A model generated the notes under the pieces. It was given only the letters and a program-made list of their open reading frames with translations, had not been told where the DNA came from and did no database searches. The translations under genes were made by a program, and so were the position numbers. A stretch of 64,000 nt of DNA from Spirosoma sp. SC4-14 (GTDB taxonomy: Bacteria; Bacteroidota; Bacteroidia; Cytophagales; Spirosomataceae): contig NZ_CP147518.1 of assembly GCF_037201965.1 (NCBI RefSeq), positions 2,776,001 through 2,840,000 of the forward strand. The letters are read 5' to 3'. Below, in pieces: positions 9,543 through 18,435 of the stretch; within the stretch, counting starts at the first letter, position 1; each line of letters starts with the position of its first letter.

Positions 9543-12218
9543 ATGAATTATAGTGTCTATCTAGTTCCCGCACTAGGTATTGTTGGCTTGCTGCTAATGT
9601 TTACCAAATTTATGTGGGTTTCGCGGCAGGATGCTGGCGACGACCGCATGCAGGAAATCGCTACGTATATCGCCAACGGTGCCCTGGCCTTCCTCAAAGC
9701 AGAGTGGCGTGTATTGACCTATTTTGGCGTTATTGTTGCTATTTTGCTGGCTTATTCCGGTTCTTTAGTCGAAAATTCAAGCCCCCTCATTGGTGTGTCT
9801 TTTGTGCTTGGGGCATTTTTGTCCGCGCTGGCGGGCTATATTGGTATGACCATTGCCACCAAAGCCAATGTGCGTACTGCTCAGGCTGCCCGAACCAGCC
9901 TGACTAAAGCGCTGGAGGTATCGTTTACGGGTGGTTCCGTTATGGGTATCGGGGTGGCTGGTCTGGCTGTGCTGGGTCTTGGGAGTTTATTTATTGTACT
10001 CTACAACTTATATGTTGGCCCTAATGGCGACGTGAACGGGCTGCCAATGGAGAAAACGCTCGAAGTACTGGCAGGTTTCTCTCTTGGTGCTGAATCCATT
10101 GCTTTGTTTGCCCGGGTAGGCGGTGGTATTTACACAAAAGCGGCCGACGTTGGGGCCGATCTCGTTGGTAAAGTAGAGGCCGGTATTCCGGAAGATGATC
10201 CGCGCAACCCGGCAACCATTGCCGATAATGTGGGCGATAACGTGGGCGATGTAGCCGGTATGGGGGCTGACTTGTTCGGTTCGTATGTAGCTACCATTCT
10301 GGCTACTATGGTTCTTGGACGTGAAATCAAGATTCCAGCCGAGGCTAATATTTTTGGACATGCACCTATCGTACTGCCAATGGTGATTGCCGGTGTTGGA
10401 CTGATTTTCTCGATTGTGGCTACATACTTCGTGCGCGTAAAAGATGACAACGGCAGTGTACAGGGCGCGCTGAATTTTGGCAACTGGGCATCAATTATTC
10501 TAACGCTGATTGCGTCGTACTTCCTGGTCACAAACTACCTGCCCGATGTTACAATGGAAATTCGTGGAGTTACATTTACGCGGATGGATGTGTTCTACGC
10601 TATCGTTACCGGCTTGGTTGTAGGTGCTCTGATGTCTATCATTACGGAATATTATACCGCAATGGGACGCCGTCCGGTACTGTCAATTATCCGGCAGTCG
10701 GCTACAGGAGCGGCTACCAACATTATTGGTGGCTTATCCGTAGGGATGGAGTCGACCGTATTACCGATTCTGGTGCTGGCGGCTGGTATTTACCTGTCGT
10801 ATGAATTTGCGGGTTTATATGGCGTGGCCATTTCGGCCGCTGGCATGATGGCAACAACGGCCATGCAACTGGCGATCGACGCGTTTGGACCTATTGCCGA
10901 TAATGCGGGTGGTATTGCCGAAATGAGTTATCTGCCCGAAGAAGTTCGGGGACGCACCGATATTCTCGACGCGGTTGGCAACACAACGGCGGCTACAGGC
11001 AAAGGCTTTGCTATTGCATCGGCTGCGCTAACGGCTCTGGCGTTGTTTGCTGCTTTTGTGGGCATTGCTGGTATTTCGACGATTGATATTTACAAAGCAA
11101 ACGTGCTGGCAGGACTCTTTGTAGGGGCCATGATTCCGTTCATTTTCTCCTCGCTGGCGATTGCGGCCGTGGGTCGTGCCGCCATGAAGATGGTGGAAGA
11201 AGTTCGTCGCCAATTCCGCGAAATTCCGGGTATTCTGGAAGGAACTGGTAAACCCGAATACGAAAAATGTGTGGCTATTTCAACGCAGGCATCTATTCGG
11301 GAGATGGTGTTGCCGGGAGCCATTGCGCTTTCAGTGCCGGTTATTGTGGGCTTTACGTTTGGCCCTGAAGTGTTGGGCGGTTTGCTGGCCGGTGTAACGG
11401 TATCGGGCGTATTGATGGGGATTTTTCAGAACAATGCCGGTGGTGCCTGGGATAATGCCAAAAAATCGTTCGAAAAGGGTGTTATGATCAACGGTGAAAT
11501 GTTCTACAAAAAATCAGAACCGCACAAGGCATCGGTAACGGGCGATACGGTGGGTGATCCGTTTAAAGACACATCAGGACCATCAATGAACATCCTCATT
11601 AAGCTAATGTCGATTGTATCGCTGGTCATTGCGCCCTATATCGCCGTTAAGCCTGCCAACCATACCGGTGAGGTAATTGTTACCGAGGTCGATGAAGTGC
11701 TGCTCCCTGCCGGTGATACACCAGACGGCATGGCCGAAACTGATCCAACGGCGGCCAATCTGGGTGAGTTCATGAAGCGGAAACTGTCGAGCGGCACCGA
11801 ACTCAATATCCCGGAAAATGGTATCGAAAACAACCTGCTGAAATTTATCGAGAGCGATAAGCCCGTCGACAAAACGACCTGGTTCGATTTCGATCGGTTG
11901 CTGTTCGAAACCGGTAGCGCTACGCTGAAACCACAGTCGCAGGAGCAACTGAAAAATATTGCCGAAATTCTGAAAGCGTTTCCGGCAGTGAACATCAAAC
12001 TGGGCGGTTATACAGACAATACGGGCAATGCCGCCAGCAATCTAAAGCTCTCGCAGGATCGGGCTAACTCCGTTCGGGTTGAGTTAGAAAAGATGGGTAT
12101 TGACAACAACCGTCTGGAAGCCGAAGGCTATGGACAGGAGCATCCCGTAGCCTCTAACGACACTGAAGAGGGCCGTGCCAAAAATCGCCGGATTTCAATT
12201 CGCGTGACGAAGAAATAA
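9543..12218 (+). CDS. hppA: Membrane-bound ion-pumping pyrophosphatase with C-terminal OmpA-like domain
   Basis: Hydrolyses cytoplasmic pyrophosphate and uses the energy to pump H+ or Na+ outward. The 891-aa product has ~16 membrane helices (about 1-720) with all core motifs: [41 protein letters not shown] and [22 protein letters not shown] (A483) is the pattern of the K+-dependent subfamily. The ion-gate position in DLF-x-SY is Gly (G246) where Na+ pumps have Glu, while E184 lies in GAESIALF. Uniquely, residues ~780-891 form an OmpA-C-like domain ([35 protein letters not shown]). Family topology puts the C-terminus in the periplasm, so this domain could bind peptidoglycan. The start is supported by a promoter at 9465-9495. 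Confidence 0.93.
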   Translation: MNYSVYLVPALGIVGLLLMFTKFMWVSRQDAGDDRMQEIATYIANGALAFLKAEWRVLTYFGVIVAILLAYSGSLVENSSPLIGVSFVLGAFLSALAGYIGMTIATKANVRTAQAARTSLTKALEVSFTGGSVMGIGVAGLAVLGLGSLFIVLYNLYVGPNGDVNGLPMEKTLEVLAGFSLGAESIALFARVGGGIYTKAADVGADLVGKVEAGIPEDDPRNPATIADNVGDNVGDVAGMGADLFGSYVATILATMVLGREIKIPAEANIFGHAPIVLPMVIAGVGLIFSIVATYFVRVKDDNGSVQGALNFGNWASIILTLIASYFLVTNYLPDVTMEIRGVTFTRMDVFYAIVTGLVVGALMSIITEYYTAMGRRPVLSIIRQSATGAATNIIGGLSVGMESTVLPILVLAAGIYLSYEFAGLYGVAISAAGMMATTAMQLAIDAFGPIADNAGGIAEMSYLPEEVRGRTDILDAVGNTTAATGKGFAIASAALTALALFAAFVGIAGISTIDIYKANVLAGLFVGAMIPFIFSSLAIAAVGRAAMKMVEEVRRQFREIPGILEGTGKPEYEKCVAISTQASIREMVLPGAIALSVPVIVGFTFGPEVLGGLLAGVTVSGVLMGIFQNNAGGAWDNAKKSFEKGVMINGEMFYKKSEPHKASVTGDTVGDPFKDTSGPSMNILIKLMSIVSLVIAPYIAVKPANHTGEVIVTEVDEVLLPAGDTPDGMAETDPTAANLGEFMKRKLSSGTELNIPENGIENNLLKFIESDKPVDKTTWFDFDRLLFETGSATLKPQSQEQLKNIAEILKAFPAVNIKLGGYTDNTGNAASNLKLSQDRANSVRVELEKMGIDNNRLEAEGYGQEHPVASNDTEEGRAKNRRISIRVTKK

Positions 12219-12220
12219 TC

Positions 12221-12300
12221 GGTTTATGGTTTACGGTTGCGCTGCCAGAGCAGGATGTGTGCTAACAGGCGGAGCAACCGTAAACCAAATACCGTAAACC
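12221..12300. repeat. Heptamer-built inverted repeat (GGTTTAY family), copy A
   Basis: The array starts 2 nt after the hppA stop and lies between convergent genes. A 19-bp stem with two mismatches pairs 12228-12246 with 12268-12286 over a 21-nt loop. Arms are GGTTTAT/GGTTTAC heptamers capped by a core GGTTGC-C-GCC / GGCGGAGCAACC. The loop (GTGTGCTAACAGG) is nearly the same as in copy C at 32912, so this is a true repeat family. A further partial arm lies at 12291-12300. Confidence 0.85.
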
Positions 12301-12302
12301 AC

Positions 12303-13673
12303 TTACTTCTTCCGTTTGGCAATGATAAAGCTTCCCCAAATGGCTCGGGTGCGTAGTGTATCGGTTCCGGCAATGAGAGTGCCGCTAATTCTGCCAGCGA
12401 GGTATTCATTGCCATTTCGGCTGACCTGTGTCAGTATCTGCGAGTTACGTGGGAAGCCTGGGTCTTCAAATGATACTCCATAACTTGTTGCAGTCGCCTG
12501 TTCAGGTTTCAGTGCCGGAAAACTTAACTGCGTAAATGCATAAGGAGTTGATATTGTATAGGTTTTGCCAAAAGCGGTTAGATTCGTGCCGTGATTAAGG
12601 GTTAGCGCCATGTTGCCACCGGCTCCGTCGTATAGTCCTGTCATATAATCAACATCGCTGCCTGCCAATACAGTTGAGAAAGCAGGCTGGCGATTCACAA
12701 ACTTAGCCAGATAACTATCTTCTTTCTGGCTTGTCCGTAACGTGTCTTTACCAAAAATAAACGGCGTTCGTTCGGCTGTGAAAGTAGTGGCAAACCACAG
12801 GTTATCGTTTTCGTCTACGGCCAGAAAGCCTTTCTGAGTCAATGCGCCTGAAGGCTGCTCAAATGACCAACGTTCATTACCGGCAAAATCCCATTCTTTA
12901 ATCAGGATACTACTGCTGTTGCTAAAACGTTCTCCGCCCACGGTGAGCGAATAGAACGTGTTATGCTTACTCAGGCGCAGGTCGTCGGCATTGTCGAAGA
13001 GAGCTGTGTTAATTGGCTTTTCCCAGAGCTTCGTTCCATTCGGATCGAAAGCAACCAGAAATGTATCATCGTCACCAGTATGGCCATTTTTACTGATGTT
13101 TGAACCCTGAGCTACAAAATTTCCATTAGGCAGCACGAGCAACTGCTCCAGAGATGTATTTTTTGCTGTTCGAAACTCTTTTGCCCAAAGTAGCCCGCCG
13201 TTTTTATCCAATTTAGCAATGAAGCCCCGGAATAGTGAGTCGTAAGGAAACAAAAGCTGTTCTCTGTAGGTCAGTGAACCGTAGAATCCGCCACAAACCA
13301 GTATGTTCTGATCCTTGTCGACTACAACCTTATTCGCAAAACAACGATCGTCGCGATTATCTGTGTTTTTTGGCATAAATTGATAATACCATTCACAGGT
13401 ACGATCTGGATGAAATTTCAGGACAACGCCACTAAAATGGGTACCTGTCACCTGGGTTTGTTGGCAAAAGAGTGTCTGGCCAAAGCCAATTCCGGCTACA
13501 TACAAATTTTCAGAAGCGTCGGCTACGAGTGCTTCTGTAGTGTAGCCCTGGCCAGGAAGGCCATCGGTAAATAACCAGGCTTCGGTAATCCGTTTATCGG
13601 AACAGGGCTTAAATAGGCAGCAGGCCGATACCAGAATAGAAACCAGAGGAATAAGGAGTAGTGATTTTTTCAT
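12303..13673 (-). CDS. Lipoprotein, probable beta-propeller, function unknown
   Basis: A 456-aa predicted lipoprotein: MKKSLLLIPLVSILVSACC gives a lipobox with Cys at about residue 18. The mature part shows repeating segments of the type VVDKDQNILVCGGFYG, VDENDNLWFATTF and LPNGNFVAQGSN, i.e. D.N.N...G..(F/Y) blade motifs of SBBP/NHL-like propellers. No catalytic residue is recognisable. It probably sits in the periplasm or on the surface as a binding scaffold. It ends convergently against hppA with a GGTTTAY repeat between them. A 160-nt gap separates its start from the channel operon downstream in the window. Confidence 0.7.
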   Translation of the reverse strand: MKKSLLLIPLVSILVSACCLFKPCSDKRITEAWLFTDGLPGQGYTTEALVADASENLYVAGIGFGQTLFCQQTQVTGTHFSGVVLKFHPDRTCEWYYQFMPKNTDNRDDRCFANKVVVDKDQNILVCGGFYGSLTYREQLLFPYDSLFRGFIAKLDKNGGLLWAKEFRTAKNTSLEQLLVLPNGNFVAQGSNISKNGHTGDDDTFLVAFDPNGTKLWEKPINTALFDNADDLRLSKHNTFYSLTVGGERFSNSSSILIKEWDFAGNERWSFEQPSGALTQKGFLAVDENDNLWFATTFTAERTPFIFGKDTLRTSQKEDSYLAKFVNRQPAFSTVLAGSDVDYMTGLYDGAGGNMALTLNHGTNLTAFGKTYTISTPYAFTQLSFPALKPEQATATSYGVSFEDPGFPRNSQILTQVSRNGNEYLAGRISGTLIAGTDTLRTRAIWGSFIIAKRKK

Positions 13674-13802
13674 GGTGGGTATAACTCGGTTAAAGTTTTA
13701 CCCTAATAACCAGTTTTTTAGCAGTTTTTTCAACTGACTATCCCTGAATTAGATACCCACGAAAGGCCCATCGTACTTTACGGTCTTTTTTCTGGTTTTG
13801 AC

Positions 13803-13825
13803 CCGGTTATAGCCTTTGATAACGG
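13803..13825 (-). terminator. Weak hairpin after the channel operon
   Basis: CCGGTTAT (13803-13810) can pair with ATAACGG (13819-13825) with one bulge, just beyond the last stop codon (13834) of the reverse-strand operon. The stem is short and there is no clear T-tract, so this is a low-confidence terminator. Confidence 0.25.
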
Positions 13826-13833
13826 CTCTTTAA

Positions 13834-14844
13834 TTACATCAAAATGTTATTCACGGCCTGAATAGCTGGTGGAAGGTTAGTTTCGTCGAGCATTTCGCGC
13901 AGGTCGATTTCAATAGTTCGACTCATCGAGGTGATGGGCGTATCGTTGGGGCCACCTTCGAATGGGTTCTCGGTGCTTTCGCCAATTTTTTCGAGGGTCG
14001 TAAAAACCCACGAAACTACTACGCTAAAAGGAATGGTTAACCAAACCAGATTGTCGCCCAGTTTGTCGAACTCTTTCAGCAGCCCAAACGGAACCATGAT
14101 CACGAACAGGCGAATGAAAAACTGGTTGATGGTGGCGAACTGACGCGGGTAAGGAAAATTTTTGATTCGTTCGCTCTTTCCCTGATGGTCGTAGAACTCT
14201 TTCAAAAGCGATTCAAGCTGCACATACTGTAATTCGGTAATCCAGCCCTGATCCGATAAGGTCTGTAATTGCTTCGATTGTAAGCTAATGAGTTGGGTAG
14301 CCCGGTTTTTCTTGCTCAACACATACGACACCTCATCGGGCGACAGCAACGGCTGAAGCTCATCGTTCAGATTGCCGACCCGCTCCGGAATTGTGTAGCG
14401 TGAAGCATATTCGGTATTATAGCGTTTCGTGAAAATATTTTCCCAGCTACGCGATTCGCGTAGCTGATACCGAAGGGCGGTCATCCAGGCAATATGCCGG
14501 TAAATGAGCTGTTGGTGAACAAGCAGCCGCTCGGATGCCGTTGCTGAGGGCGAACGAATAAAATCCCGCACCATAATTCCCCAGGTTCGACTGCTGTTGA
14601 CGATACCACCCCAAATTTGCCGGGCTTCCCAGGCACGGGCATAGGTGGCACTATTCTTAAAACCGGCAATAAATGCAGCCGCAGTTCCCATTAAGGCGAC
14701 TGGCACCCATGGAATAGACAGCCAGTTCCAGCCAGCAACGGCATACAGACCCGTAGCCAGAACGGCTATGCCAGTAAGAACATAAATGTCTCGTCTTGTC
14801 CAGAGAATGAGTTCCTTAAACGTATAGTTACGGCCAGTGTGCAT
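13834..14844 (-). CDS. Bestrophin-family (YneE/UPF0187) anion channel protein
   Basis: A 336-aa inner-membrane protein. Two N-terminal helices (about 20-60: IYVLTGIAVLATGLYAVAG, PWVPVALMGTAAAFIAGF) are followed by the bestrophin signature FKNSATYARAWEARQIWGG, and a second hydrophobic pair near 225-270 (FFIRLFVIMVPFGL, WLTIPFSVVVSWVFTTL). It ends with ENPFEGG and an acidic-polar tail, as in bacterial bestrophins, which form pentameric channels. Start ATG 14844 lies only 3 nt after the stop of the TMEM175-like gene, so the two are surely co-transcribed. Ion selectivity cannot be judged from sequence. Confidence 0.88.
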   Translation of the reverse strand: MHTGRNYTFKELILWTRRDIYVLTGIAVLATGLYAVAGWNWLSIPWVPVALMGTAAAFIAGFKNSATYARAWEARQIWGGIVNSSRTWGIMVRDFIRSPSATASERLLVHQQLIYRHIAWMTALRYQLRESRSWENIFTKRYNTEYASRYTIPERVGNLNDELQPLLSPDEVSYVLSKKNRATQLISLQSKQLQTLSDQGWITELQYVQLESLLKEFYDHQGKSERIKNFPYPRQFATINQFFIRLFVIMVPFGLLKEFDKLGDNLVWLTIPFSVVVSWVFTTLEKIGESTENPFEGGPNDTPITSMSRTIEIDLREMLDETNLPPAIQAVNNILM

Positions 14845-14847
14845 AGG

Positions 14848-15483
14848 TTATTCGGGTCTTTGTGTTTGAGAAGAAACAATACCCAGCGCATAATTAAGCT
14901 GGATGGCGATAATGCAGGCAATGCTTAAATAAGTGCTGACGAAACAGAGGAGTGCACAAAAAAAATAGAGACTTTGGGCCGTTCGGATGCGGCTCCTGAC
15001 GGCCTGGTCAACAAGTATCTTCTTCTCGTCGTGGAGAGATAAATAATCGTGTTTGTAGGCATAGTCCCAGTGAATAAACAGCATAGTGCCTAAGGCGAAA
15101 ATATTAAACCAATAAATGCCAATTGATAATTCATTGGCGATATGATTACTCAGGATATTGGTCGTAAAGGGGATAATTGATACGAATAAGAGAAAAAACA
15201 GCGAATACCACGACAGGTTCCGGTCATATTTTACGATATAATTAAACTGCGTGGAATGACCTGTCCAGAAAATTCCCAGCGTCATGAAACTCAGAAAATA
15301 GGTGAGTAGTTTAGGCAGAAGACTTTTCAATGAAAGCAGCAGTTCGGTATTTGATTGCAGCGTGTCACTAACCGGATCTTTGAGGTCGAATACCAGAATG
15401 GTCATGGCAATGGAAAACAAACCATCACTCAAGGCCTCAATTCGTTGTATACGCTGCCCCGATATTTTGTTATAGGTCGACAT
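14848..15483 (-). CDS. TMEM175-family (DUF1211) potassium channel protein
   Basis: A 211-aa membrane protein with about six hydrophobic segments. The N-terminus carries the family signature: RIEALSDGLFSIAMTILVFDL, matching the R-x3-FSDG-x3-I-x-MT-hydrophobic pattern of pore helix 1, with Leu in place of the usual Phe. Bacterial members have one such repeat per chain and tetramerise into K+-selective channels. The gene follows the methyltransferase gene by 21 nt and precedes the bestrophin gene by 3 nt. The pairing of a cation and an anion channel in one transcript suggests joint control of membrane potential or osmotic state; that is inference. Confidence 0.85.
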   Translation of the reverse strand: MSTYNKISGQRIQRIEALSDGLFSIAMTILVFDLKDPVSDTLQSNTELLLSLKSLLPKLLTYFLSFMTLGIFWTGHSTQFNYIVKYDRNLSWYSLFFLLFVSIIPFTTNILSNHIANELSIGIYWFNIFALGTMLFIHWDYAYKHDYLSLHDEKKILVDQAVRSRIRTAQSLYFFCALLCFVSTYLSIACIIAIQLNYALGIVSSQTQRPE

Positions 15484-15504
15484 GAGGGTTGCTACAGAAA
15501 AGCA

Positions 15505-16029
15505 TTATCTGCTAATGTACGACGCATACATATGCGCCTGGCCATAAAGGGAAGGCCGCTCTCCTACTTTTTTGATGGAACCGAAACCTAAGCTATGAAA
15601 CAACTGACCCAACGAGCGAAAACCGATTGGGTAGGGAACCCACGGATTGGCTTTTTCGGTGTCATATTCTACAATCAGAAAGCTGCCGGAGTCGGTAAGG
15701 TGTTGTATCGCTTTTTGCAGAAAGCCTTTTTTGTCGTTTACATAGTGGAGCGAATTGGCCATAAGTATACCATCCAGATTTTGGAAAGGCCAGTCATCCT
15801 GTATAAAATCGAGCCAAACCGGTTCAATTCTCACACTGTTTTCCCTACTGATCGACTGAAGTGCCGAGCGGTCGGTATCAACGGCATAAATCACACTACC
15901 CGGTTTCTGGAAACTCGCCAGCGCCTTCGTAAATAGCCCTTTCCCGCAACCCAGGTCGGCCCACTGTGTGGCCTGATTTTGTCTATAATCAGTGGTTTCA
16001 ATCAGCGAAATAGCGTCAGTAAGCTGCAT
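15505..16029 (-). CDS. Class I SAM-dependent methyltransferase
   Basis: A short (174-aa) Rossmann-fold methyltransferase. Motif I is ATQWADLGCGKGLFTKALA near residues 20-38, followed by IYAVDTD (acidic residue binding the ribose), LDGILMANSLHYVND (motif IV region) and GSFLIVEYDT. There is no recognisable substrate domain, so the target is unknown. It lies third in the four-gene operon, 13 nt after the small membrane protein gene and 21 nt before the TMEM175-like gene. Confidence 0.82.
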   Translation of the reverse strand: MQLTDAISLIETTDYRQNQATQWADLGCGKGLFTKALASFQKPGSVIYAVDTDRSALQSISRENSVRIEPVWLDFIQDDWPFQNLDGILMANSLHYVNDKKGFLQKAIQHLTDSGSFLIVEYDTEKANPWVPYPIGFRSLGQLFHSLGFGSIKKVGERPSLYGQAHMYASYISR

Positions 16030-16042
16030 AATTTCCAGACAC

Positions 16043-16402
16043 TTAGTGCCTGTTTACGAGTGGATGTTGAAGATAGATAATGAGTAGCGATAAGAGAAAG
16101 AAAGGAAGCTCAATGGCTACGCCTTTCAAATCCTGATCTTTCAGATGAAAGGCAATAATGACGAGTATTCCAGCCGCCGTTATAAAATTACCCCAGACAA
16201 AAGTTGGCGGAAAAAGCACTAATACGGCGCCCAGAATGGTAAAAGCCCCCAAAATCATCAGGGCCGTTTTTCCGATTGCCCATTTGCTGAACATAGCGGT
16301 TATTTCGGGTTTGCCGGTGAGCATGGCCCAGCCTTGTTTTATACCCATATATAAGGCAAAAAGAATCAGGATCGTATTTAGTATTTTGATTGTCAGGGCC
16401 AT
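16043..16402 (-). CDS. Small four-helix membrane protein, DoxX-like
   Basis: A 119-aa protein with four hydrophobic helices, arranged like DoxX/DoxD-family proteins: an N-terminal helix ending in LYMGIKQGWAMLTG, a short amphipathic stretch, ALMILGAFTILGAVLVLFP, FITAAGILVIIAFHL and a C-terminal helix. DoxX-like proteins have been tied to quinone and sulfur redox and stress, but this family label is weak. It is the first gene of the channel operon. A perfect 34-bp palindrome sits about 50-85 nt upstream of its start. Confidence 0.65.
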   Translation of the reverse strand: MALTIKILNTILILFALYMGIKQGWAMLTGKPEITAMFSKWAIGKTALMILGAFTILGAVLVLFPPTFVWGNFITAAGILVIIAFHLKDQDLKGVAIELPFFLLSLLIIYLQHPLVNRH

Positions 16403-16453
16403 AGTTTAACTGTTTTTTGAGTATATGAAGGAAAGGGAAGCGAATATAAGAAC

Positions 16454-16487
16454 AGCAATAGCCGAATTGCGCAATTCGGCTATTGCT
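16454..16487. promoter_or_regulatory. Perfect 34-bp palindrome upstream of the channel operon
   Basis: All 34 bases are self-complementary: AGCAATAGCCGAATTGC followed by its exact complement. It lies 52-85 nt upstream of the first start codon (16402) of the channel operon and about 90 nt beyond the rplY terminator. No T-tract follows on either side. It could be a regulator-binding dyad for the operon or a second transcription barrier. Confidence 0.6.
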
Positions 16488-16577
16488 CACTGCAACAAAG
16501 ATTGGCAACTTTCGGCGGTTGATTATGGTGAGCTTTTCCGAATTTATGGTTATTATTTTTAACGAGAGCGCAAACAA

Positions 16578-16608
16578 AAAGCCCTCGCTGATTGCTCAGG
16601 AGGGCTTT
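16578..16608 (-). terminator. Rho-independent terminator of prs-rplY
   Basis: AAAGCCCTC (16578-16586) pairs with GAGGGCTTT (16600-16608) over a 13-nt loop. Read on the reverse strand, the hairpin is followed by TTTTTGTTTG, a good T-tract. It begins 38 nt after the rplY stop codon. Confidence 0.85.
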
Positions 16609-16645
16609 GCTGTATCTATTAGTTTATTTGCCAGAACAGGCCGAT

Positions 16646-17215
16646 TTATTTGGCCGAAACCTGACCGCGCAGTGCGCGTGGGATTTCAATGCTGGCTACT
16701 GGGTTCGATATTTGTTCGAGCAGTTCGATATTTTGCACCTGAATCTGACCAACACGAACCGATTTACCTAAATCAAGACCCGTTACGTCGACGTCGATAA
16801 AGTCTGGAATATTTTCAACCATACCTTTCACGCGCAGTTTCCGAACACGGGTTACTAACTTACCACCTTTTTGGACACCCGGAGCCGTACCGACCAGACG
16901 AACAGGAACAGCCAGCTTAACAGGTTTATTATCAATGATCTGAAGGAAGTCAGCGTGCAACAGACTGTCGCTCACTGGATGGAACTGAGCTTCCTGAAGT
17001 AAAGCACGGTACACATCGCCTTCAATGTTCAGCGATACTTCGTAAACATTTGGTGTGTAGATCAATTGACGAAATAGAATAACTGGCGCATAGAAATGAA
17101 TCTGTTCATTTCCGCCATATAACACGCACGGAACATTGCCCTCGGCCCGAATCGCCTGTGATTCCGCGCGGCCGAGATTCGCTCGTTTATACCCTACAAT
17201 CTCGATTTTTTTCAT
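16646..17215 (-). CDS. rplY: 50S ribosomal protein L25 (CTC/general stress form)
   Basis: Binds 5S rRNA in the large ribosomal subunit. The 189-aa form has the N-terminal L25 5S-binding domain (MKKIEIVGYKRANLG, NVPCVLYGG, LLQEAQFHPVSDSLLHADF) plus the C-terminal beta-domain of the CTC type (RLVGTAPGVQKGGKLV, DVDVTGLDLGKSVRV). ATG 17215 is preferred because the upstream in-frame extension to 17281 is encoded by the octamer repeat and not by conserved sequence. prs lies 90 nt upstream; the prs-rplY order is common in bacteria, where pth often follows. Here pth is absent and a terminator follows. Confidence 0.95.
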   Translation of the reverse strand: MKKIEIVGYKRANLGRAESQAIRAEGNVPCVLYGGNEQIHFYAPVILFRQLIYTPNVYEVSLNIEGDVYRALLQEAQFHPVSDSLLHADFLQIIDNKPVKLAVPVRLVGTAPGVQKGGKLVTRVRKLRVKGMVENIPDFIDVDVTGLDLGKSVRVGQIQVQNIELLEQISNPVASIEIPRALRGQVSAK

Positions 17216-17226
17216 GAGTTTGAAAT

Positions 17227-17310
17227 GATTGACTTGTTGAATGACTGACTTGTTGAATAACTGGCCGACTGAATAGTTCAATCACTCAATCATTCAGCAA
17301 CTCACTCAAT
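17227..17310. repeat. Octamer array between prs and rplY
   Basis: Ten consecutive 8-nt words in one phase from 17227 (GATTGACT, TGTTGAAT, GACTGACT, TGTTGAAT, then diverged words, AGTTCAAT, CACTCAAT, CATTCAGC, AACTCACT). The two halves are imperfect inverted complements. The right end overlaps the TGA stop of prs at 17306-17308, so the array starts right at a stop codon. It lies inside the prs-rplY transcript. Confidence 0.75.
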
Positions 17311-18247
17311 TTTTTATAAACAGTGAACTAATAGATTCATGGTCGCGAATGCGGCCGATGGCTTTGGCAAAAAGCTCCGCTACCGACAACACTCTGATTT
17401 TTGGGTTCGACTCCTTCAGCGGGAGCGTATCCGCAACAACTAATTCTTCCAGCACCGAATTCGAAATATTCTCGTGTGCTTTACCCGACATGATTGGATG
17501 TGTACACACGGCCCGAACCGATGCGGCTCCTTTATCCATAATAATCTGAGCCGCTTTGGCCATTGTGCCGCCCGTATCGATCAGATCGTCGACGAGCACA
17601 ACATTGGCTCCTTCAACATCACCAATAACCTGCATGGAGGCAATTTCATTGGCTCGTTTCCGGTGCTTGTCGCACAGAACAATGTCGGCATTGAAATGCT
17701 TGGCAAATGTACGGGCGCGATTGGCACCACCAACATCGGGCGAAGCAATAACCAGATTTTCGAGGTTCAGGCTTTTAATGTAGGGTACAAAAACCGATGT
17801 GCCTTCCAGATGATCGACCGGAAAATCGAAAAAGCCCTGAATTTGCCCGGCGTGAAGGTCAATCGTCATCAATCGATCGGCTCCCGATGCAGCCAGCATA
17901 TTGGCAACCAGCTTGGCGGCAATCGAAACCCGAGGCTTGTCTTTACGATCCTGGCGGGCATAACCGAAATAAGGAATTACAACCGTAACATAGTGTGCTG
18001 ACGCTCGCCGAGCCGCATCGACCATAAGAAGTAATTCCATCAGGTTATCCCCTGGAGGGGGGGTCGACTGAATCAGGAATACGTCGCACCCACGGATAGA
18101 TTCTTCAAAGCTAGGCGACATCTCGCCGTCGCTGAAGCGCCGACAAGTATATCCACCTAAATCTTTACCGTAATAGTGTGCAATTTTTTCGGCTAGATAA
18201 GTCGATTGAGTTCCTGAAAAAATCTTAACCGGATTGAAGGAAGCCAT
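17306..18247 (-). CDS. prs: Ribose-phosphate pyrophosphokinase (PRPP synthetase)
   Basis: Makes PRPP from ribose 5-phosphate and ATP for nucleotide, His and Trp synthesis. The 313-aa product is full length. Visible signatures are RRFSDGEMSPSFEESIRG, the ATP-binding PYFGYARQDRK, the catalytic flexible loop DKHRKRAN and the PRPP-binding VVLVDDLIDTGGTMAKAA. The loop DLHAGQIQGFFD is also typical. ATG 18247 (MASFNPVKIFSGTQ) is chosen over the upstream ATG at 18271 because the -7 promoter element at 18269-18276 overlaps that site. Confidence 0.97.
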   Translation of the reverse strand: MASFNPVKIFSGTQSTYLAEKIAHYYGKDLGGYTCRRFSDGEMSPSFEESIRGCDVFLIQSTPPPGDNLMELLLMVDAARRASAHYVTVVIPYFGYARQDRKDKPRVSIAAKLVANMLAASGADRLMTIDLHAGQIQGFFDFPVDHLEGTSVFVPYIKSLNLENLVIASPDVGGANRARTFAKHFNADIVLCDKHRKRANEIASMQVIGDVEGANVVLVDDLIDTGGTMAKAAQIIMDKGAASVRAVCTHPIMSGKAHENISNSVLEELVVADTLPLKESNPKIRVLSVAELFAKAIGRIRDHESISSLFIKN

Positions 18248-18268
18248 CAGTACCTGACAAATTTCCCG

Positions 18269-18276
18269 CAAAGGTA
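18269..18276 (-). promoter_or_regulatory. Bacteroidota -7 element for prs
   Basis: TACCTTTG on the reverse strand matches the -7 consensus TAnnTTTG about 22 nt before the prs ATG at 18247. No TTG sits at the expected -33 distance, so the promoter call rests on the -7 element alone. Confidence 0.45.
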
Positions 18277-18376
18277 CGAAAAATTTAAGCAGTTTACCGA
18301 TGATACTCTATAAGTTTATTTGAATAAAGATACTATGAGTTTGGTAATCAGTCTGTTCGGGCTGTAAATGAGCCTG

Positions 18377-18435
18377 GGGCACTACGATACACTGTTTTGC
18401 GTGAATACGTTGCCAAAAGCAGTGTATTGTAGCCC
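18377..18435 (-). terminator. Hairpin directly after the PAP2 phosphatase gene
   Basis: An imperfect stem of about 20 bp pairs 18377-18399 with 18412-18435 around a ~12-nt loop; GGGC, TAC, ATACACTG and TTTTG segments match their complements. It begins right next to the stop codon at 18436 of the reverse-strand PAP2 gene. There is no strong T-tract. Confidence 0.6.
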
